The position numbers and the translations under genes are program-made. DNA of 64,000 nt from Streptomyces sp. NBC_01283 (GTDB lineage Bacteria; Actinomycetota; Actinomycetes; Streptomycetales; Streptomycetaceae), in assembly GCF_041435335.1 (NCBI RefSeq), contig NZ_CP108430.1:2232001-2296000 (forward strand), given 5' to 3'. The notes beneath the pieces are model-generated. The model worked only from the letters and a program-made list of their open reading frames with translations, was not told the DNA's origin and made no database searches. Shown here piece by piece: positions 24,709 through 32,233 of the stretch. The stretch's first letter is position 1; each line of letters starts with the position of its first letter.

Positions 24709-25374
24709 GTGTCATCGATAAAGATCCTGCTTGTCGACAGCGAACAACTCGTCCTCGAAGGCTTCCGAAAGCTTCTCGACGGGTTTACGGAATTCTGCGT
24801 GGTGTCCATCGCCCATGACGCCGCCGCCGCACTCAGGGAGTTGCACAGGCGCCGCCCGCAGATCGTCGTGATGGGACTCGGCGTTCCCGGTACGGGCGGC
24901 GTGGACGCGATCCGGGCCATTCGCCGCGAGTCCGGCCACGTGCGCATCGTCATCCTCTCCTCCAACCAGCAGCCGGTCTATATGCGGGAAGCCTTCGTGG
25001 CCGGCGCCAACGCCTATCTCTCCCGCAGCATCGACGCGGACGAACTGCGCGCGACGCTCCTCGCCGTGCACCGCGACGGCGCGGCGTTCTCCGCGGCCAC
25101 GGCGGGCCCGATCCTGCAGCTCATGGCGGGCCGCCACCGCGGGGAGGACGCGGCCCTGTCGACGCTGACCGAGCGCGAGCGGCAGATCCTGTCCCTGGTC
25201 GCCGAGGACCATGAGACCGCCTGCATCGCCACCGCCCTGGGCATCCGCCCGAAGACCGTGCGCAACTACCTGAGCCGTATCTACGCCAAGTTGGGCACCC
25301 CCAACCGCGTCCAGACAGTCCTGTACGCGAAACGCTCGTTGGGCCGCCAGGGAGGACTCGCGACGGACCCGTGA
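24709..25374 (+). CDS. Atypical NarL/LuxR response regulator lacking the phospho-acceptor Asp
   Basis: A 221-residue protein from GTG 24709 (SSIKILLVDSEQLVLEGFRK), preceded by GGGGGGCC; an ATG 36 bases upstream is possible. The N-terminal receiver domain keeps one acidic-pocket residue (D10). At the phosphorylation site the sequence is IVVMGLGVPG: glycine 56 replaces Asp. The conserved Lys is also changed (AYLSRSIDADE). The C-terminal LuxR domain is normal (LSTLTERERQILSLVAEDHE, RPKTVRNYLSRIYAKLG). No kinase gene is adjacent. Such regulators often act without phosphorylation and may bind pathway products. It ends 96 bases from the polyketide operon end (convergent) and may regulate it. Confidence 0.85.
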   Translation: MSSIKILLVDSEQLVLEGFRKLLDGFTEFCVVSIAHDAAAALRELHRRRPQIVVMGLGVPGTGGVDAIRAIRRESGHVRIVILSSNQQPVYMREAFVAGANAYLSRSIDADELRATLLAVHRDGAAFSAATAGPILQLMAGRHRGEDAALSTLTERERQILSLVAEDHETACIATALGIRPKTVRNYLSRIYAKLGTPNRVQTVLYAKRSLGRQGGLATDP

Positions 25375-25470
25375 CGCATAGGGCGTGAAACGTAGGGCGT
25401 GACGCATCGGAGGCGCATCTCCCTTACAGTGCTTCGGGATTTTCCTCAATTGCCGGAGCAATTGGCGCGT

Positions 25471-26316
25471 TCAATGCGGTTGCCGTACTTCACGTTCCCG
25501 TACTTCACGTTCCGGTACGTCGGCGACCGCCCTGCACCATGCCGCGCCCGCATCGGCAAGCGCGATGGGGAAGGCCATGAAGGTGAACTCGCCGCCCTGC
25601 GGGATGTCCCGCAATCGGGTCAGTCCCTCGATCTGGATGAACTCGCGTTTCCTGCCATGGATATGCGTGGGCCAGAGAGCCGCGCGATCCCCGGTTCCGT
25701 AGAAGGATTCCACCATCGCGCGTGCGGGGCCGTCGAAACTCCAGCAGTCCGTGCCGAGCACCTTCACGCCGAGATCAAGGAGATGGTCGACGGCCTCGGG
25801 GGTGATGGCGGTGGACTCCGTGTAGTACGCGGGAGTGCCCAGGCGCAGATCCAAGTCGGTGCGGAAGAGCACCACCGTCCCCGGGCCCACCCGTGAACCG
25901 GCCGCGTGCAGCGCCTCCTTGACGTCCGATGCCGTGACGCGCCCGCCGCACTCCCGTACGTCGAGGACGACACCGGGCCCGCGGAACCACTCCAGCGGCA
26001 GGTCGAGAACCTTCTTGGCGGGACTGCCCGCGCACTCGGGGCCGTAGTGGAAGGGCGCGTCCACGTGTGTGCCCTGGTGCACGGACATCCGGTAGAACTC
26101 GTTGGAGAGGAAGCAGCCGTCGGGCAGGTCACTTGCGCGCAGCCTGCGGGCTCCGGTCAGCCAGCGCCAATAGTTGCGCCGCCGGTCCTTGCGGCTGTCC
26201 CCCGGCAGCGCCCTGATCCTGCGTGACAGGTGACGGATGCCGTCCTGGTGCAGCCACTGCTCGAACTCCACGCCGGGTGCCCGGCGGCTGATGGGGATGC
26301 TCAGGTCCACGTACAT
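25471..26316 (-). CDS. Cyclase family protein (HxGTHxD metal-dependent, PF04199 type)
   Basis: A 281-residue protein from ATG 26316 (MYVDLSIPISRRAPGVEFEQ). The metal-binding signature is MSVHQGTHVDAPFHYG (HxGTHxDxPxH), and the second conserved block is GTDCWSFDGP. The fold is shared by kynurenine formamidases and by cyclases found in aromatic polyketide clusters. In this operon it probably helps late ring closure or hydrolysis. The C-terminus carries a repeated charged tail, VREREVREREVRQPH, encoded by two 15-bp tandem units (25484-25513). It is the last gene of the operon, 71 bases after the kinase gene. Confidence 0.85.
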   Translation of the reverse strand: MYVDLSIPISRRAPGVEFEQWLHQDGIRHLSRRIRALPGDSRKDRRRNYWRWLTGARRLRASDLPDGCFLSNEFYRMSVHQGTHVDAPFHYGPECAGSPAKKVLDLPLEWFRGPGVVLDVRECGGRVTASDVKEALHAAGSRVGPGTVVLFRTDLDLRLGTPAYYTESTAITPEAVDHLLDLGVKVLGTDCWSFDGPARAMVESFYGTGDRAALWPTHIHGRKREFIQIEGLTRLRDIPQGGEFTFMAFPIALADAGAAWCRAVADVPEREVREREVRQPH

Positions 26317-26346
26317 CGTCCGAACGCACCTCGCTCTTTCTCTGTC

Positions 26347-26386
26347 GGTTGCTGTGCCGGTGACGCGGTTGCCGTGCCGGTGACGC
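26347..26386. repeat. Tandem 20-bp repeat between kinase and cyclase genes
   Basis: GGTTGCTGTGCCGGTGACGC at 26347-26366 is followed directly by GGTTGCCGTGCCGGTGACGC at 26367-26386; 19 of 20 bases match. It fills half of the 71-base gap in the operon and ends at the kinase stop. Probably replication slippage. Confidence 0.8.
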
Positions 26387-26387
26387 C

Positions 26388-27401
26388 TCACGCGGCGTAG
26401 GTGAGCAGGCGGCGGATCGCGGCCGCCGTCGTGTGCCCGTAGGCCTCCCTGGCCCGGTTGAGGAGGCGGCGTACGTCCATCGCGTACTCCTGTGCTCCGG
26501 TCGCCTCCAGAGCGAACGAGGCGAGCACGCAGCCCAGTTGAGCGGCCCGCTCGATCGGTGCGCCCTGGGCGACCCCGGCGATGAGGCCCGCCCGGAGCGC
26601 GTCCCCCGCCCCGCTCGGCTCGGCCACGGCGACCGAGCCGATGCCGGGCACCAGGGACGGCGTGTGACCGGCGCGCTCGATCCGCACCCCGGCGGCGCCG
26701 AGCGTGGTCACCCACGCCCCGACCCGTTCGAGAATCCGCGGACCGCTCCAGCCGGTGGCTTCCCTCAACCGCGCCGCATCACCCTCGTCGGTGACGACGC
26801 AACTCGCCCCCGAGATCAGGTACTTGAGGTCCGCGCGGCCCATCCCTCCGATCTGCCACGAAGGGTGGGCCACGAACGGCAGCCCCAGCGCCCGGCACTC
26901 CTCGGTGTGCCGGAGCATCGCGGCCGGGTCGCCCGGCGCGACCACCACCAGGCCGAGACCGCCCGTGCGCCCGGCGACGGAACGCAGCGAGAGGGCGGAC
27001 GACGCCCCCATGGCCCCCGGCCGGAAGGTGCTGAATCGCTCCCCCTCCGTGTCGGTCGTGCACACGTGGCGCGCGGTGTGCTCGCCCGGCACGACGAGGA
27101 CGGACTCGGTGTCGACCCCGTGCTGCTTGAGCCACACCTGGTAGTCGGCGAAGTCGGAGCCGACCGCGCCGACCAGGACCGGGTCGAGGCCGAGGCGGCC
27201 GAGGCCGAAGGCGATGTTGGCGGCGGCACCGCCCCGGCGTATCCCGAGCCGCTCGGCGAGGAACGCCAGGGACGCGACGTGCGGCCGGTCCGCCGCCGGC
27301 CGCTCCGGGAAACGGCCGGGGAAGGTCATGAGGTGGTCCATCGCGATGACCCCCGAGACGGCGATGCGCTTGGCGATGCCCTTGGTGGCGGCGACGGACA
27401 C
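26388..27401 (-). CDS. PfkB-family (ribokinase-like) sugar/nucleoside kinase
   Basis: A 337-residue kinase from GTG 27401, with GAGG just upstream. Family features: GVIAMDHLMTFPGRFPE, RRGGAAANIAFGLGRLGLDPVLVGAVGSDF (di-Gly substrate loop), and PSGAGDALRAGLIAG (the GAGD catalytic-base motif). Overall it resembles the adenosine-kinase-like branch. It phosphorylates a hydroxyl of a sugar or nucleoside with ATP. Embedded in the polyketide operon, 7 bases after the aromatase gene, so a role in phosphorylating a pathway intermediate, sugar or primer is likely but unproven. Such a gene is unusual in type II polyketide clusters. Confidence 0.85.
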   Translation of the reverse strand: MSVAATKGIAKRIAVSGVIAMDHLMTFPGRFPERPAADRPHVASLAFLAERLGIRRGGAAANIAFGLGRLGLDPVLVGAVGSDFADYQVWLKQHGVDTESVLVVPGEHTARHVCTTDTEGERFSTFRPGAMGASSALSLRSVAGRTGGLGLVVVAPGDPAAMLRHTEECRALGLPFVAHPSWQIGGMGRADLKYLISGASCVVTDEGDAARLREATGWSGPRILERVGAWVTTLGAAGVRIERAGHTPSLVPGIGSVAVAEPSGAGDALRAGLIAGVAQGAPIERAAQLGCVLASFALEATGAQEYAMDVRRLLNRAREAYGHTTAAAIRRLLTYAA

Positions 27402-27408
27402 GGTGACC

Positions 27409-27852
27409 TCAGATCCCGGACTCGATCTTCCGCTTGATGCCCGCCTGGTTCTGCCGGGTGTGCACCTGCATGCGCTCCACGACGGTCGGCAGCGGGACAT
27501 CAAAGGCGTCATCGACCTCGAAGTCCTGGACCCAGGTCATCAGGGTCCCCTCGGGCACCTGCCGATAGCTCCACCTGAGGTGCATGTAGCGGAACGGAAA
27601 GAGCGGATCGCGCCGCTCGGCTACCGCCGTGAGCTCGCGGTGGTCCAGGAGCCGCCAGGAACTCCACGTCGAGCCCTCGGGGTTGGTCAGTTCGAAGTGG
27701 ATCTCGGTCCAGCGGCCGTCCCGCTCCTCCGAGACCACCTTGGCGTGTCGGTACTCGTCGAAGAGGTCGGGCCAGCGGCCGATGTCGTTGGTGATCTCGA
27801 AGACGCGCGGGGCGTCGGCCTCGATGACGACGCTGTTCTCGATCCTGGGCAT
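27409..27852 (-). CDS. SRPBCC polyketide aromatase/cyclase
   Basis: A 147-residue single START/Bet-v1-fold protein: ENSVVIEADAPRVFEITNDIGRWPDLFDEYRHAKVV, RYMHLRWSYRQVPEGTLMTWVQDFEV, and the C-terminal helix ERMQVHTRQNQAGIKRKIE. This matches monodomain aromatase/cyclases of type II systems (TcmN N-terminal half and the WhiE relatives), which fold and aromatise the first ring of the ACP-bound polyketone. It lies 5 bases after the ACP gene. Residues such as the W-x-x-R and acidic pocket positions suggest a working pocket. Confidence 0.88.
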   Translation of the reverse strand: MPRIENSVVIEADAPRVFEITNDIGRWPDLFDEYRHAKVVSEERDGRWTEIHFELTNPEGSTWSSWRLLDHRELTAVAERRDPLFPFRYMHLRWSYRQVPEGTLMTWVQDFEVDDAFDVPLPTVVERMQVHTRQNQAGIKRKIESGI

Positions 27853-27857
27853 CGTCC

Positions 27858-28115
27858 TCAGCTCCCCACCGCCGCGGCGACGCCGGCCGACAGCAGGCGC
27901 TCCACGCAGTCGACGAGGTCACCGAGGGTACGGAAGCCGCCCTCGGCGTCGGCGTCGATGCTGACGCCGAAGTGCTGTTCGAGGGCGACGACGATCTCGA
28001 CCAGCTCGGTCGAGTCGATGTCGAGGTCCTCGGCCAGGCGCTGGTCGTCGGTCAGCTCCTCGCTCTCGAAGCCCGCACCGCGCAGGACGGTGACCACGTT
28101 CTCTCGGATGTTCAT
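27858..28115 (-). CDS. Acyl carrier protein of the type II polyketide system
   Basis: An 85-residue protein from ATG 28115, with AAGGGAG upstream. The four-helix ACP pattern is clear: ENVVTVLRGAGF, LTDDQRLAEDLDIDSTELVEIVVALEQHFGVSI, TLGDLVDCVERLLS. The serine in DIDSTELVE is the 4'-phosphopantetheine site. The acidic recognition helix II follows. It carries the growing polyketide chain for the ketosynthase pair. It sits 50 bases after the AcpS gene that presumably activates it. Confidence 0.93.
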   Translation of the reverse strand: MNIRENVVTVLRGAGFESEELTDDQRLAEDLDIDSTELVEIVVALEQHFGVSIDADAEGGFRTLGDLVDCVERLLSAGVAAAVGS

Positions 28116-28165
28116 GGAACTCCCTTGCTCTTTGAGGTGGTTCGGATGGGATGACGGGCCGGGGG

Positions 28166-28594
28166 TCAGTCGGCGACCGCGATCGCCACGGCCACGCCCG
28201 CCTCGTGCGAGATGCTCACGTGCAGCCCGCTGTACCCGGCGAGCCGGAAGGCCTCGCCCGCCCGGCCGGTCAGCCGGGGCACCGGTGCGCCCGACGCCTC
28301 GCGGCCGATCTCGACGTCCCGCCAGCCCAGTCCTTCGCCGTGGCCGCCGAGTGCCTTGCGCACGGCCTCCTTGGCGGCGATGCGGCCCGCCATGCAGGAG
28401 GCACGGTGGCGCGGCGATGTGCCCTCGCACAGGGCCAGTTCGTTGACGGTGAAGAACCGCTCCACGAGCCGCTGCCCGCGCCGCTCGGCCATCGCGCGCA
28501 GGCGCTCGACGTCGACGATGTCGATGCCGACCGCGCGGATGCCGGACGACCGGGGCAGGACGCCCCGCGCGGTCAACGCCTCAGCAACAGACAT
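28166..28594 (-). CDS. acpS: Holo-ACP synthase (AcpS-type phosphopantetheinyl transferase)
   Basis: A 142-residue AcpS-type enzyme that moves phosphopantetheine from CoA to apo-ACP. Motifs: AVGIDIVDVERL (magnesium-binding Asp) and RIAAKEAVRKALGG (KEA motif with the second metal ligand and catalytic Lys), with RFFTVNELALCEG between them. The N-terminal 20 residues (MSVAEALTARGVLPRSSG) are an extension. The gene starts 22 bases inside the chain length factor gene. A dedicated AcpS in a type II polyketide operon is uncommon, because most rely on a housekeeping or Sfp-type enzyme. Confidence 0.9.
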   Translation of the reverse strand: MSVAEALTARGVLPRSSGIRAVGIDIVDVERLRAMAERRGQRLVERFFTVNELALCEGTSPRHRASCMAGRIAAKEAVRKALGGHGEGLGWRDVEIGREASGAPVPRLTGRAGEAFRLAGYSGLHVSISHEAGVAVAIAVAD

Positions 28595-29814
28595 GCGTTG
28601 ACACCTCCCAGGCCGCGCGAGACCACGAGCGTGTGCGCGCAGTCGGCCATGGGGCGCGCCTGTCCCGCGACGAGGTCGAGGTCGATGCCGGGTGCGGGGC
28701 GGTCCAGGTTCACGGTCGGCGGAAGCACGCCGTCGCGCATGGCCCGCAGGGCGAGCGCCGCGTCGGCGGGTGCCGCGGCTCCCAGGAGGTGACCGAAGCC
28801 CGACTTGGGCGCGGTCACGGGGAGTTGGCGTGCGACGTACGGGCCGAAGGCCTCGTGCAGCGCGTACCCCTCCGTCACGTCCTCGAAGGGGATGCCCGAG
28901 CCGTGCGCGAAGACCGCTCCGATGTCGCTGCCGGAGATCCCGGCGCGTTCCGTCGCGGTCCGCATGGCGCGGCCCAGGACCTGCCCGGTCGGCTCGACCG
29001 TGTAGTACGGCATGTAGCCGTCGGTGCTCACGCCCCAGCCCGCCAGCTCGCCCAGGATCCGCGCCCCGCGCCGCTCGGCGTGCTCGCGGCGCTCCATGAC
29101 CAGGAACACCGCGCCCTCGCCGAAGACGCTGCCGCCGTGGCCCGCGTCGAACGGCCGGTACAGCTCGTGCGGCCCGAGCGAGCCGCGCGACTTGGCGCCG
29201 AGCCCGCTGGTCTCCATGCAGAGCCAGCCGTACGGCGACAGGGGCGCCTCCACGCCGCCCGCGATCACGATGTCCGCGCGGTCGCGCAGCAGTGTCTCGG
29301 CTCCGCCGATCAGCGCGTACGCGCCGCTGGCCCGGTCGGCGACGAACGTGCGCGCCGGGCCCTTGATGCCCTGGTCGATGCAGATGTTGCCCTGCGGCGC
29401 CGCCGGGAACCAGGCGGTCGCCTGGTAGGGGCTGACCGCGCGCGGCCCGTCTGTCCAAAGGTGGCGCAGCTCGCGCTCGGCGAACTCCCAGCCGCCGAGG
29501 ATGTTGCCGACCATGACGCCGGTGCGCTCGGCGGACGCGTCCTCGCCCACGGTGACGCGGGCGTCCGCGAGGGCCTGCCGCACGGCGTGCACGGACAGGT
29601 GCGTGAAGCGGTCGGTGCGCTTGACGAAGCGGGACGGGAGTTCCGCCGCGGCGTCGAAGTCCGCCTGGCCCGCGGCCGATGTGGCGTACCCCGAGGCGTC
29701 GAAGCGGTCGATGGCAGCGACTTGCGGGACGCCGTCGCGTGCGCTGTCCCAGAGGGGGTCGATGCCGGTGCCCGCGGGCGTGACCGCGCCGATGCCGGTG
29801 ATGACGACGCTCAT
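28573..29814 (-). CDS. Ketosynthase beta (chain length factor) with Arg at the active site
   Basis: A 413-residue thiolase-fold protein coupled to the ketosynthase alpha gene by ATGA. It starts MSVVITGIGAVTPAGTGIDPLWD. The region aligned with the catalytic Cys is GPARTFVADRASGAYAL: Arg161 stands where alpha subunits have Cys and most chain length factors have Gln. Histidine positions in VFAHGSGIPFEDV and KSGFGHLLGAAAPADAAL remain. It cannot form a thioester, so it acts as the non-condensing partner setting chain length. The Arg substitution is unusual and may alter decarboxylative priming. Confidence 0.87.
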   Translation of the reverse strand: MSVVITGIGAVTPAGTGIDPLWDSARDGVPQVAAIDRFDASGYATSAAGQADFDAAAELPSRFVKRTDRFTHLSVHAVRQALADARVTVGEDASAERTGVMVGNILGGWEFAERELRHLWTDGPRAVSPYQATAWFPAAPQGNICIDQGIKGPARTFVADRASGAYALIGGAETLLRDRADIVIAGGVEAPLSPYGWLCMETSGLGAKSRGSLGPHELYRPFDAGHGGSVFGEGAVFLVMERREHAERRGARILGELAGWGVSTDGYMPYYTVEPTGQVLGRAMRTATERAGISGSDIGAVFAHGSGIPFEDVTEGYALHEAFGPYVARQLPVTAPKSGFGHLLGAAAPADAALALRAMRDGVLPPTVNLDRPAPGIDLDLVAGQARPMADCAHTLVVSRGLGGVNACLLLRR

Positions 29815-31169
29815 CGGTGCGCCCCTTCCCGTACGGCCCGGGTGACGAGCGCGGCGTGCAGCCCCGCGAATCCGCTGGCGCCCTTGAGGATCGCCTCGCC
29901 GTGCCAGGGGCGGCCTTCGCCCGGGACGTAGTCGAGGTCGCAGGTCGGATCGGGGTTCTCGTAGTTGGCGGTCGGGTGGACGAAGGAGTGCTTGCCCGCG
30001 AGAGCGCAGAGCACGATCTCCATGGCGCTCGCGGCGGCCAGCGCGTGGCCGACCATCGACTTCGCCGAGTTCACCGGGATCTGCCGGGCGCGCTCACCGA
30101 GGGCGAGCTTGAGTGCGCTGGTCTCGCAGGTGTCGTTCTGCGGGGTCGAGCTGCCGTGCGAGCTGACGTGATCGATGTCCTGGGGACGCAGGCCGGCCTC
30201 CGCTACGGCCTGTGTCATGGCGCGGGTCAGATCCTCGCCGTCGGACAGCAGATCGGTCATGTGCGCGGCGTTGGAGGTGTGCGAGAAGCCGTCGACCGTC
30301 AAGTAGGGGGCTGCGCCCCGGCGTTCGGCGTGCTCGCGCGACTCCAGTACGACGATGCCGCAGCCCTCGCCGAGCACGAAGCCGTCGCGGCCCGCGTCGT
30401 ACGGACGTGACGCGGCCTCGGGGCGGTCGGCGTGCGCGCGCGAGAGGCAGTTGATGATCTCGAAGGACGCCACCGTCACCGGGGTGATGGGCGCCTCCGT
30501 GGCCCCCGCGATCATCACGTCCGCGTCCCCGTGGCGGATCGCGTCGTAGGCGTGGCCGATCGCGTCGACGCCGCCGATGCAACCCGTCGACAGGGTCACG
30601 CACGGGCCCTGCATGCCGAGCAGCGCCGAGAGGATCGTGCCGGGGGTGTTCGACATGGACGCGAGGTAGAGGTCGCGGCCCGCCTTGGCCGGGTCTATGG
30701 GCCCCCGGCCCCCGTCGGTGACCCGCAGGAACTCCTCCTCCATCTTCGGGGTGCCGCAGACCGCCGTGGACAGCGAGAGTCCGGCGCGTTCCGGGTCGTA
30801 GGTGCCCTGGGTGAGTCCGGCGTCGCGTACGGCCTGGAGCACGGCCGCGACGGCGAACTGCGTGTACCGGTCGAGGCGCCGCACCTCGGGCGGCAGGGCC
30901 GGTATCTGGTCCTCGAATCCGGGGACCTCGGCGATCGAGTCCGACACGAAGTCGAAGTCGCCGAAGAGCGCCGAACTCGTGACGTCGGAAAGGGGTTTGG
31001 TGACGCTCTTTCCCGCGGAGATCGTTTCCCATAATGCTTCTGTGCCGATGCCGGCCGGGCTGACCACGCCAAGACCGGTGACGACCACTTCTCGCGCTTC
31101 TGGCGCTTCGCTCACTTCTCGCGGTTCTTGTACTTCTCGCGCTTCAGGCACTTCTCGCACGTGAATCAC
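29811..31169 (-). CDS. Ketosynthase alpha of a type II polyketide synthase
   Basis: A 452-residue condensing enzyme from GTG 31169, overlapping the methyltransferase stop (GTGA) with AAGG upstream. Catalytic Cys197 lies in GPCVTLSTGCIGGVDAIGHA, His in SSHGSSTPQNDT and in NSAKSMVGHALAAAS. It extends malonyl units on the ACP together with the beta subunit. The sequence is recognisably type II but diverges from common aromatic alphas (for example SFEIINCLSRAHADRP). The first 28 residues are a charged repeat (REVPEAREVQEPREVSEAPE) before the usual VVVTGLGVVSPAG start. Confidence 0.9.
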   Translation of the reverse strand: MIHVREVPEAREVQEPREVSEAPEAREVVVTGLGVVSPAGIGTEALWETISAGKSVTKPLSDVTSSALFGDFDFVSDSIAEVPGFEDQIPALPPEVRRLDRYTQFAVAAVLQAVRDAGLTQGTYDPERAGLSLSTAVCGTPKMEEEFLRVTDGGRGPIDPAKAGRDLYLASMSNTPGTILSALLGMQGPCVTLSTGCIGGVDAIGHAYDAIRHGDADVMIAGATEAPITPVTVASFEIINCLSRAHADRPEAASRPYDAGRDGFVLGEGCGIVVLESREHAERRGAAPYLTVDGFSHTSNAAHMTDLLSDGEDLTRAMTQAVAEAGLRPQDIDHVSSHGSSTPQNDTCETSALKLALGERARQIPVNSAKSMVGHALAAASAMEIVLCALAGKHSFVHPTANYENPDPTCDLDYVPGEGRPWHGEAILKGASGFAGLHAALVTRAVREGAHR

Positions 31170-32233
31170 TGCCGCCTTTCTCCTGTCAGGACGGTGATGA
31201 GGCCGGGTGTGACGGACTCCTTTGCCGTCACTCCGCATTTCTCCATGACCGCGCGATACGCGGATTCCTCCCGGACCCCGCCCGCCTCGGTGTTCACCAG
31301 GAGGCTGAGCGCGATCATCGGGCGGTGCAGGGCGGGCAGCCCCGGCTGCTGGCGCATGACCTCGACGATCAGGAGGGTGCCGCCGGGCCGCAGCAGCCGC
31401 GCGCACTCCTGGACGAGGCCCTCGGTGGCGTCCGGGCCCGCGAAGCGGCTCAGGTGGGCGAGGACGACGGTGTCGAAGCAGCCGCCGGGGAAGGGCGCCT
31501 TGGGGAAGTCGCCCGCGTAGTCCCTGGTGAAGTCGGCGGGGACGAACCGGAACCGCTCCTTCACGCCGAACTCCGCCGCCCGTTCCCGCGCGGCGGTGAG
31601 CAGCTCCGGGGCGTCGTGGGCCACCACCCGTGCCTCAGGGTCGGCGGCGGCCAGGGCGATGCCCCACTCCCCCGCGCCGGACGCGAGGTCCAGGACGTGG
31701 CCCGCCTCCGGCAGGGCGAGCTCCCGCACCACGCGGAAGGCGGTGCGCACGCCCACCGGGAAGATCCCGGCGAACATCCCCGGGTACAGGCCCCGGTTCT
31801 CGGGCTCGCCCAGTTCACCGCCACCGTGCCCGCCGGCCCGCACCAGTTCGGTGAGGGTGCTCCACTGGTCCCACTCCGCGAGTACGTCGGCGAAGTGGTC
31901 GCCGAGGTAGCCCCGGGCACCCTCGACGAGGTAGGCGCGGGAGGCTGCGGTGAGGGCCCAGTTCTCCTCCGCGCCGCCCGCGACCAGGCCGAGCTCCTCC
32001 AGGGCGGCGAGCAGTGCGCGCAGCGCGTCGGTGTCGCAGCCCAGCTCGGCGGCGAGACCCCGGGTGCCGCGCGTGCCCCGGGCGAGGCCGGTGAAGACGC
32101 CCAGGTCCAGGGCCGTGCCGAGCACCCTGGATCGGGCGAAGCCGAAGTTCAGGGCGAGGAGGGGGCCGGGGTCCGGCGCTTCCTCGTACGGAGCGAGCGC
32201 GCGGCTGTGGGCCGCGGCCGTCGGGGCAATCAC
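31166..32233 (-). CDS. SAM-dependent O-methyltransferase with dimerisation domain
   Basis: A 355-residue methyltransferase from GTG 32233, overlapping the cupin stop by 4 bases. The N-terminal 110 residues form the winged-helix dimerisation domain (ALNFGFARSRVLGTALDLGVFTGLA, ALRALLAALEELGLV). The SAM motif is AGHVLDLASGAGEWGIALAAADP, followed by ARVVAHDAPELLTAA and later LLRPGGTLLIVEVMR. It resembles acetylserotonin/TcmN-C-type O-methyltransferases, which methylate phenolic hydroxyls of polyketides. Its operon place supports a tailoring role. Confidence 0.88.
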   Translation of the reverse strand: MIAPTAAAHSRALAPYEEAPDPGPLLALNFGFARSRVLGTALDLGVFTGLARGTRGTRGLAAELGCDTDALRALLAALEELGLVAGGAEENWALTAASRAYLVEGARGYLGDHFADVLAEWDQWSTLTELVRAGGHGGGELGEPENRGLYPGMFAGIFPVGVRTAFRVVRELALPEAGHVLDLASGAGEWGIALAAADPEARVVAHDAPELLTAARERAAEFGVKERFRFVPADFTRDYAGDFPKAPFPGGCFDTVVLAHLSRFAGPDATEGLVQECARLLRPGGTLLIVEVMRQQPGLPALHRPMIALSLLVNTEAGGVREESAYRAVMEKCGVTAKESVTPGLITVLTGERRQ

